Shown here piece by piece: positions 22,204 through 27,046 of a DNA stretch of 27,046 nucleotides; position 1 is the stretch's first letter; each line of letters opens with the position of its first letter. The position numbers were made by a program, and so were the translations under genes. Under the pieces are notes generated by a model. That model saw only the letters and a list, made by a program, of their open reading frames with translations, was not told the DNA's origin and made no database searches. This stretch comes from Candidatus Saccharibacteria bacterium UBA3304 (lineage in GTDB: Bacteria > Patescibacteriota > Saccharimonadia > Saccharimonadales > Saccharimonadaceae). Location: positions 1 to 27,046 of the forward strand of contig DESW01000008.1 in NCBI GenBank assembly GCA_002361425.1, read 5' to 3'.

Positions 22204-25200
22204 ATGAGTCAATACAATATGGTGATGCAGGGTGGCGAAAGCACTGTTGTCGCGGAATATACTCCACAACCAAGGAAGGCAGAAGCATATCAAAGCGAAG
22301 CCGACTTGGAAAATGAATTGATTGCCAACTTGCAGGAGCAAGGCTATGAGTATTTGCAGATTCATTCGAAGACTGACCTTGAAGAAAACCTCCGCAAGCA
22401 GCTCGAAAAACTAAACGACTACCAGTTCTCAGAAGAAGAGTGGGAGCGCTTTTTCAACGACTGCATTGCGAATAGCAACGAAGGTATTGAAGAGAAGACC
22501 CGTAAAATTCAGTCCGACCATATCCAAGTATTGCGTCAGGACAATGGCGCTACGAAAAATATCCGTCTCATCGACAAGGAAAACATCCACAACAACTCGC
22601 TTCAAGTTATCAATCAGTATGAAGAGAACGACGGCACACACAATACGCGCTATGATGTGACGATTCTTGTAAACGGTCTGCCGTTAGTCCATGTTGAATT
22701 GAAGAGGCGCGGGGTTGCGATTCGTGAAGCATTTAACCAAATCAAACGTTACCAGCGTGATAGTTTTTGGGTGACGCGAAGCCTGTATGAATATGCGCAA
22801 ATCTTCGTGATTTCGAACGGCACACATACGAAGTATTATTCGAACACAACTCGCGCATCACACGTCAAAGAGCTTGGCGAGATGGCCCGCAAGAAAAGCA
22901 AGAAGACTAGCAACAGCTTCGAGTTCACTTCGTTCTGGGCCGACGGAAACAATAAAATTATTCCAGATCTTGTAGACTTTACGCGCACATTCTTCTCGAA
23001 GCATACGCTCCTAAATATCCTAACTAAATACTGCGTGTTCGATGCCGATAACAAGCTACTCGTTATGCGTCCATATCAGATTTGCGCTACTGAGAAGATT
23101 ATTAATAAGATTGAGATTTCACAAAATGCTAAGGCGGATTCTCCGATGAGGCCAGGAACGGTTGGGGCGGGCGGATTCGTATGGCATACAACTGGCTCTG
23201 GTAAGACTCTGACGTCGTTTAAGGCCGCTCAGCTCGCTTCTAAGTTGCCTTACATCGATAAGGTGCTATTCGTAGTCGACCGTAAGGATTTGGACTATCA
23301 GACGATGCGTGAATATGACCGCTTCGAGAAGGGGGCGGCGGATGGCAATAACTCTACGCGCGTGCTACAGCATCAGCTCGAAGATATCGATAAGAACGGC
23401 AATCCGCATAAGTATCGCATTATCGTTACCACGATTCAGAAGTTGAGCACGTTTATTAGTCGCAACCCTCAGCATGAGGTCTATAACAAGCGCGTCGTTA
23501 TAATCTTCGACGAATGCCATCGTAGCCAGTTCGGTGATATGCATACGAGCATTTCTCGTGCGTTCAAGAATTACAATTTGTTTGGCTTTACGGGCACCCC
23601 AATCTTCGCCCAGAATGCAGGTAGCAGTGGTAATCCTCATCTCAGAACGACCGAGCAAGCCTTTGGTGACAAGCTTCATACATATACGATTGTTGACGCT
23701 ATCAATGACAGAAATGTTTTGCCGTTCCGTATTGATTATTTGAGCATGATGCATAGCAAGGATAATATTGTTGACTATGACGTTAGCTCGATTGACCGCG
23801 AACGCGCAATGATGGACCCTCGTCGCATTACGGAAGTTACAAAGTATATCCTTGAACACTTCGACCAGAAGACCAAGCGCAACTCGCACTATACGCTACG
23901 CGGTAAACGGTATGCTGGCTTCAATTCAATATTCGCTACGTCGTCTATTCAGATGGCAAAGCTGTATTATGAGGAGTTCAAGAAGCAGTTGGCGGAGATG
24001 GGGCGGCCGCTGACGATTGCTACAATCTTTAGCTTTGCTCAAAACGAGACCGACCCAGAAGACGATGTGTTCGTCGACGAGGACTTCGATACGTCTGGCC
24101 TAGATATGCCGTCGCGCGAATTCCTGGAATCTGCAATTCAGGATTATAACCGCCAATTCAATACTCAATTCGATACTTCGTCCGACAAGTTCCAGAACTA
24201 TTACAAGGACCTTTCGCTTCGCGTAAAGAATCGCGAGGTCGACCTTTTGATTGTTGTGAATATGTTCCTTACTGGTTTTGATGCGACAACACTCAACACG
24301 CTTTGGGTCGATAAAGATTTGAAGATGCATGGCTTGATTCAGGCATTCTCGCGCACCAACCGCATTCTTAACTCGGTAAAGACCTACGGCAATATTGTGT
24401 GCTTCCGCAACTTACAGGAGAAAGTAGATGAAGCTGTTGGTCTGTTCGGCGATAAGGATGCTGGCGGAATCGTAATGCTCAAGAGCTACGACGAATACTT
24501 GAATGGCTATGATGATGACAAAGACAAGCATGTCGATGGCTATGTTGAGCTTATTAATCGCCTGAACAGTGAGTATCCGCTTGAAGAAGAGGCAATCATC
24601 GGTGAAGAAAAGCAGAAGGAATTCATCAAACTCTTCGGCAAAATTCTTCGCATTCGTAACATCCTTACATCATTCGACCAATTTGCTGACGACGACAAGA
24701 ATATTATTAGTGACCGCGACTTACAGGACTATCAGAGCCGTTATATCGACTTGTATCAGGAGAAGCGTGGTGGCGATGATGGTGGCGAGAAAGAGATTAT
24801 CAATGACGACTTGGTGTTCGAGGTTGAGCTCATTCGCCAGATTGAGGTCAATATTGACTATATCCTGATGCTTGTCATGAAGTATCACGAGTCGAACTGC
24901 GAAGACAAGTCTATCATTGCTACAATCGACCGCGCCGTTGATTCGAGCATCGAGCTGCGCAGTAAGAAAGAGCTCATTCATGACTTCGTTAATAATGTAA
25001 CGAACAGCACGACTGGCGAGATTCATGACAACTGGCAGAAGTTTGTTAACGAACAGCGCCAAAAAGAGTTGGATGGCATCATTGATACCGAAGGGCTCAA
25101 TAGGGACTATACTTACCGCTTGATTATCAATTCGTTCCGCGATGGCGTTTTGAAGACCACTGGCACCGATATCGACAGGATCATGCCAGTCATGTCACGC

Positions 25201-25290
25201 TTCGCCGCAGACAACGCGCGTGCGACCAAAAAGAAGACGGTAGTTAAGCGCTTGAAAGAATTCTTCGAGAAATACTTCGGCGCAATTTAA
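22204..25290 (+). CDS. hsdR: Type I restriction endonuclease subunit HsdR
   Basis: The motor and nuclease subunit that translocates and cuts unmodified DNA. The 1028-aa protein has the N-terminal nuclease core (Asp151 in RYDVTILVNG, Glu165-x-Lys167 in HVELKRR), a QxxxY-like segment (QIKRYQRD), then SF2 helicase motifs: Walker A TTGSGKT (329-335), DECH (436-439), FGFTGTP, and motif VI QAFSRTNR. The C-terminal helical part (~850-1028) is normal for assembly with HsdM/S. The length is standard and no break is visible. HsdR remains intact although hsdS is split, so restriction activity may depend on the state of the G-run. Confidence 0.97.
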   Translation: MSQYNMVMQGGESTVVAEYTPQPRKAEAYQSEADLENELIANLQEQGYEYLQIHSKTDLEENLRKQLEKLNDYQFSEEEWERFFNDCIANSNEGIEEKTRKIQSDHIQVLRQDNGATKNIRLIDKENIHNNSLQVINQYEENDGTHNTRYDVTILVNGLPLVHVELKRRGVAIREAFNQIKRYQRDSFWVTRSLYEYAQIFVISNGTHTKYYSNTTRASHVKELGEMARKKSKKTSNSFEFTSFWADGNNKIIPDLVDFTRTFFSKHTLLNILTKYCVFDADNKLLVMRPYQICATEKIINKIEISQNAKADSPMRPGTVGAGGFVWHTTGSGKTLTSFKAAQLASKLPYIDKVLFVVDRKDLDYQTMREYDRFEKGAADGNNSTRVLQHQLEDIDKNGNPHKYRIIVTTIQKLSTFISRNPQHEVYNKRVVIIFDECHRSQFGDMHTSISRAFKNYNLFGFTGTPIFAQNAGSSGNPHLRTTEQAFGDKLHTYTIVDAINDRNVLPFRIDYLSMMHSKDNIVDYDVSSIDRERAMMDPRRITEVTKYILEHFDQKTKRNSHYTLRGKRYAGFNSIFATSSIQMAKLYYEEFKKQLAEMGRPLTIATIFSFAQNETDPEDDVFVDEDFDTSGLDMPSREFLESAIQDYNRQFNTQFDTSSDKFQNYYKDLSLRVKNREVDLLIVVNMFLTGFDATTLNTLWVDKDLKMHGLIQAFSRTNRILNSVKTYGNIVCFRNLQEKVDEAVGLFGDKDAGGIVMLKSYDEYLNGYDDDKDKHVDGYVELINRLNSEYPLEEEAIIGEEKQKEFIKLFGKILRIRNILTSFDQFADDDKNIISDRDLQDYQSRYIDLYQEKRGGDDGGEKEIINDDLVFEVELIRQIEVNIDYILMLVMKYHESNCEDKSIIATIDRAVDSSIELRSKKELIHDFVNNVTNSTTGEIHDNWQKFVNEQRQKELDGIIDTEGLNRDYTYRLIINSFRDGVLKTTGTDIDRIMPVMSRFAADNARATKKKTVVKRLKEFFEKYFGAI

Positions 25291-25353
25291 TACTCATGCT
25301 TTCATTATTTCGATAGGTGTATTATCTTATAGTTCCATAAAGAAGGAACACAG

Positions 25354-25422
25354 ATGATTTACCCACTAGAAATCGTTCGCAAGCATATTATCATGCATCG
25401 CAACAAGCGTAATCGCAAATAA
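25354..25422 (+). CDS. 22-aa basic micro-ORF downstream of hsdR
   Basis: ATG 25354 to TAA 25422 encodes MIYPLEIVRKHIIMHRNKRN and two more residues, a strongly basic peptide. AAGAAGGA (25340-25347 region) is a good SD, and TATTAT/TATAGT-like sequences upstream could serve as -10. It sits between hsdR and a large terminator. It may be a real small protein, a leader peptide or chance. No family is known to me. Confidence 0.4.
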   Translation: MIYPLEIVRKHIIMHRNKRNRK

Positions 25423-25425
25423 AAA

Positions 25426-25506
25426 CTAGCAGAAAGTTGCTTTCTCGGGAGTATATTTACGAGTATATTTATCGTAAAAACTACCAGGAAGCAACTTTTT
25501 TGCTAG
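25426..25506 (+). terminator. Large composite inverted repeat / hsdR operon terminator
   Basis: CTAGCA and AAAGTTGCTTTC (25433-25444) pair with GGAAGCAACTTT (25487-25498), then T's and TGCTAG. The loop holds a second hairpin, TTTACGA (25456-25462) with TCGTAAA (25472-25478), and two copies of GAGTATATTTA (25449-25459, 25461-25471). It ends the RM transcript; the convergent gene ends within its right edge. Confidence 0.7.
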
Positions 25507-25988
25507 CTAGAATATGTAGGATATGAGGATGGTGGTGGTTTAGGAACGGCGAATCCATAGCGATATTCAACTGGATAGCCGTATGGATTGCTCGTAGGTC
25601 TATATATAGGACGACCAGGAGAAGAAGGGGCGGCGGGGGCGCCGTTTTTCTTTCTGCGCTCATCGTTTATTCGGCGCATCTGAATTGAGCGACGAGTCTT
25701 CTCGCCGTGATAGCGAAGCTTGATTTCGTCTTCGGTTCTGCGTATTGATTGAGAGTAACTAAACTGACGCTCAGGATTGGAGATGGTGGGGAGCGCGGAT
25801 TTTGCCTGCTTAATAACCGCGGCCGACACAACCTGCTCGAGGCTCTGGTTCCTATCAGCAGCCATCATGGAGACTAAAGAATGAAGCTCCTCGGAGATTT
25901 GGAGGGGGCGCTTTCTCGGTGGGTCTTTCTGGGGTGATGGTGGCGCGAAATTTCTCCCCGCGCCCACCCCGTTTATGGGGCATACCAT
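25503..25988 (-). CDS. Putative ribbon-helix-helix protein with Pro-rich tail
   Basis: A 161-aa protein. Residues ~24-67 (RKRPLQISEELHSLVSMMAA, then DRNQSLEQVVSAAV) fit a ribbon-helix-helix fold of the CopG/Arc type: a basic strand followed by two helices. The middle is Arg/Lys-rich (EKTRRSIQMRRINDERRKK) and the last ~50 residues are Pro/Tyr/Ser-rich, with no family known to me. RHH proteins on mobile elements often control copy number or help a relaxase bind DNA, but no relaxase is seen here. There is no SD; TGG TATAAT lies exactly six bases before the ATG (-10 at 25995-26000, minus strand), so the message is probably leaderless. Confidence 0.65.
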   Translation of the reverse strand: MVCPINGVGAGRNFAPPSPQKDPPRKRPLQISEELHSLVSMMAADRNQSLEQVVSAAVIKQAKSALPTISNPERQFSYSQSIRRTEDEIKLRYHGEKTRRSIQMRRINDERRKKNGAPAAPSSPGRPIYRPTSNPYGYPVEYRYGFAVPKPPPSSYPTYSS

Positions 25989-25994
25989 AACCTA

Positions 25995-26003
25995 ATTATA
26001 CCA
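25995..26003 (-). promoter_or_regulatory. Extended -10 of the RHH gene, leaderless start
   Basis: TGG TATAAT on the minus strand, then six bases, then the ATG at 25988. The expected first RNA base is the A of ATG. Confidence 0.6.
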
Positions 26004-26041
26004 TTGTGACCTCTGTTAATTGTGTAGCCCTAAAAGTTTCC

Positions 26042-26120
26042 GAAGAGTTAGGACATCGGCATTACGCATCGACTAGGTCGCTGCTTGGGGCGGGGGCGCA
26101 CGGGGGGCTCTTCCGATGTC
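26042..26120. other. GC-rich structured intergenic segment, possible ncRNA or DNA site
   Basis: GAAGAG (26042-26047), GACATCGG (26052-26059), CTCTTC (26108-26113) and CCGATGTC (26113-26120) are complementary in the order A-B-A'-B', so the stems exclude one another or form a pseudoknot. Between them is a G-rich stretch (26087-26107, runs of 4, 5 and 6 G). I see no coding frame. The function is unknown. Confidence 0.4.
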
Positions 26121-26127
26121 GGAGCCG

Positions 26128-26158
26128 AAAAAATACATTGGGAATGACCCAATGTATT
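26128..26158 (-). terminator. Terminator of the small Cys-rich protein gene
   Basis: AATACATTGGG (26132-26142) pairs perfectly with CCCAATGTATT (26148-26158). On the minus strand the stem is followed by TTTTTT, 23 bases after the stop of the gene at 26181-26420. Confidence 0.85.
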
Positions 26159-26180
26159 AACTAAAATCCCCGCGCCCAGC

Positions 26181-26420
26181 CTACTTGATTCGTTCTGACT
26201 CTCCGTTTCCGAACAGCATCTCCTGACAGTCAGTGCAGTATCCGCTCTTCAGGAACTCACGTTCGCATTTGTTGAGTGATGGAAGGCATTCCTGGATTAG
26301 TTGGCCGCCAGCCAGATAGCCTTTGTAAGCCTCTAATTCGCTGTCTGTGAGCTCTAAATAAGACTCGCGTCCACACATACCGCATGTTTGCGCCACCTCG
26401 TTATCGATGATAGTAACCAT
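26181..26420 (-). CDS. Small Cys-rich (zinc-ribbon-like) protein
   Basis: A 79-aa protein with a CGMCGR knuckle (13-18) and a second CTDCQ knuckle (~62-66), spaced like a small zinc ribbon. Between them are AYKGYLAGGQLIQECLP and EREFLKSGYC. The pattern 'Y..G..IQ..lP.l...eRE.l.SG.C..C' is like short proteins I associate with actinobacterial phages and plasmids; that is recognition from memory, not a search. The function is unknown. GGAG (26426-26430) is the SD, TGG TATAGT (26460-26468, minus) the extended -10, and the gene has its own terminator. It is the last gene before the proposed right end of the element. Confidence 0.7.
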   Translation of the reverse strand: MVTIIDNEVAQTCGMCGRESYLELTDSELEAYKGYLAGGQLIQECLPSLNKCEREFLKSGYCTDCQEMLFGNGESERIK

Positions 26421-26459
26421 ATTTAACTCCTGTTTAGCTTTGATGAATAAAAAGAGGAG

Positions 26460-26468
26460 ACTATACCA
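26460..26468 (-). promoter_or_regulatory. Promoter of the Cys-rich protein gene
   Basis: TGG TATAGT on the minus strand, placed inside a small palindrome (CTATACCATAG, 26461-26471), and flanked by AGGAG/CTCCT arms. The predicted leader of ~33 nt carries the SD. Confidence 0.5.
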
Positions 26469-26544
26469 TAGCTAGCCTCCTTCCAGTGCTTAAGCAATCG
26501 AGCATATCCTGTCTAATAATGGTTCCAACTTCGTGCACTACGGA

Positions 26545-26550
26545 GCACCA
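26545..26550. other. Proposed attR core (GCACCA)
   Basis: Identical to the last six bases of tRNA-Leu. It is followed after 13 bases by an AATCCGCC...GGCGG terminator, the same spacing and style as CCA plus terminator at 31-68. This is what the displaced original 3' flank of tRNA-Leu should look like. The element would span about 13.12 kb. Confidence 0.45.
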
Positions 26551-26561
26551 AAATTCGTGCT

Positions 26562-26587
26562 AAAATCCGCCATCTTGGCGGCTTTTT
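26562..26587 (+). terminator. tRNA-type terminator displaced from tRNA-Leu (proposed)
   Basis: CCGCC (26567-26571) pairs with GGCGG (26577-26581) around ATCTT, followed by C and TTTTT. No plus-strand gene precedes it, which is odd unless it once served tRNA-Leu. Confidence 0.65.
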
Positions 26588-26700
26588 GTTTTCGCTCGGT
26601 CGGGAACCGCGCTTCAAGCAAAGAATCCGCCAATCTAGCGGATTTATATCTACGAATTTTATCTGAACAATTTTCCCCTTCGATAATCTCGAAAAATGAA

Positions 26701-26726
26701 AAAGCCGGAGCGGGGGCTCCGGTTTT
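26701..26726. terminator. Bidirectional terminator of the HD-domain gene
   Basis: CCGGAGC (26705-26711) pairs with GCTCCGG (26716-26722), with A's before and T's after. On the minus strand the U-run serves the HD-domain gene ending at 26736. Confidence 0.8.
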
Positions 26727-26735
26727 TGTTGAGTA

Positions 26736-27046
26736 TTAGATTGTTGGCGGCTCGATGTTAGTATTCATCTCGCGCAGAATGCGATGCGCTTCTAGGAAGA
26801 ATTTGTCGCCATCATACGGCGCATATTTGTCCGCAAACCAGATGTCGACGGCGTTCTTGGCGCCTTCCTTAACAAGCTTCTGAATGTCGTCATTGTCGCG
26901 AATCATAGCGCTATTCTTGAGATTCCAGGAAAGCTTATGAAACTTACCAGCATCATAGTAGTGCTTCATGGTCTTGGTTGCGTCGAACTTGTCGATGAAG
27001 TAAGCGAATCTCGCCTCCGGTGTCTCGTGTTCGTCGAACTCGAGCA
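26736..27046 (-). CDS. HD-domain hydrolase, C-terminal part (runs off the window)
   Basis: The frame is open to the window edge; 102 residues are visible and the N-terminus lies beyond 27,046. The segment EFDEHETPEARFAYFIDKFD at the visible start is typical of the last part of HD-domain hydrolases of the COG1896/YfbR type ('E..EtpEArf...iDKld'), which act on nucleotides or related phosphate esters. The HD metal-binding motif itself is outside the window, so substrate and activity cannot be judged. An internal ATG at 26969 is not the start, because the family pattern continues upstream. It is probably the first chromosomal gene after the integrated element. Confidence 0.75.
   Translation of the reverse strand, partial: LEFDEHETPEARFAYFIDKFDATKTMKHYYDAGKFHKLSWNLKNSAMIRDNDDIQKLVKEGAKNAVDIWFADKYAPYDGDKFFLEAHRILREMNTNIEPPTI

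Larger units (their letters stand above)
26421..26735. other. Gene-free stretch at the right end of the element
   Basis: It holds the promoter of the Cys-rich gene, the proposed attR (26,545-26,550) and three hairpins in a row: 26,562-26,587, AATCCGC/GCGGATT at 26,624-26,644, and 26,701-26,726. A 68-codon frame on the plus strand is built from these hairpins and is not credible. No complete tRNA can be folded ending at the GCACCA. Confidence 0.6.

Noticed and set aside
25445..25486. A short CRISPR-like or iteron array from the GAGTATATTTA repeats
   Set aside because: Only two adjacent copies with no spacers, contained in a terminator loop.
26470..26550. A complete second tRNA ending in GCACCA
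   Set aside because: No matching 5' acceptor strand, D-arm or T-arm can be folded upstream; only the 3' end resembles a tRNA.
26533..26739. A 68-codon plus-strand frame near the right end
   Set aside because: It runs through att-like sequence and three terminator hairpins, which would not be coding.

Overview
The window most likely comes from a Patescibacteria/CPR genome, probably Candidatus Saccharibacteria (TM7). This is inferred from gene style: small core enzymes, membrane-anchored DsbA-like and substrate-binding proteins instead of lipoproteins, PEGA-domain and DUF4367-like membrane proteins of unknown role, a reduced UvrC, and several starts with no Shine-Dalgarno (SD) site. No rRNA or other decisive marker is present, so the taxonomy is an inference. 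The standard code fits: TGA is used as a stop.

Bases 1-13,430 are chromosomal. In order: the 3' end of a tRNA; a PEGA/beta-propeller membrane protein (minus strand); a basic membrane protein; an apparent operon of pgi, a COG2426 small membrane protein and two DsbA-like thioredoxin-fold proteins; eno (minus strand); two membrane proteins of unknown function; then uvrC, a four-TM 'phage holin superfamily IV' protein, secG and a membrane-anchored peptide-binding protein; and last tRNA-Leu(GAG).

Bases ~13,424-26,550 look like a ~13.1-kb integrated element inserted at the 3' end of tRNA-Leu. It carries a large serine recombinase whose last codons run antisense into the tRNA, a CHC2/TOPRIM primase fused to a P-loop ATPase, a 52-aa protein overlapping the primase, an unrecognised protein (17,679-18,413), a complete type I restriction-modification locus (hsdM, a PD-(D/E)XK/DUF5655-type protein, split hsdS, hsdR), a 22-codon micro-ORF, a probable ribbon-helix-helix protein and a small Cys-rich protein. 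No relaxase or conjugation gene is seen. The proposed right end is a GCACCA at 26,545-26,550, followed by a terminator of the same design as the one after the tRNA at the window start. That fits the displaced original tail of tRNA-Leu. An HD-domain hydrolase (partial, minus strand) lies beyond it.

The most notable signals are: (1) hsdS is split at a run of eight G, and seven G would fuse both halves into one ~397-aa specificity subunit, which suggests phase variation; (2) just upstream, three exact 12-bp repeats encode (ELEA)3 in the spacer helix, as in the EcoR124 TAEL system; (3) the recombinase and primase operons each have a predicted leader with the same A-B-A'-B' order of mutually exclusive stems, ending in a terminator-like hairpin immediately before the SD; (4) a recurrent TANAAT-N6-8-ATG module suggests leaderless transcription of at least six genes, two of them with the -10 overlapping the previous gene's stop codon; (5) UvrC keeps its nuclease residues but lacks the Cys cluster and the C-terminal HhH domain.
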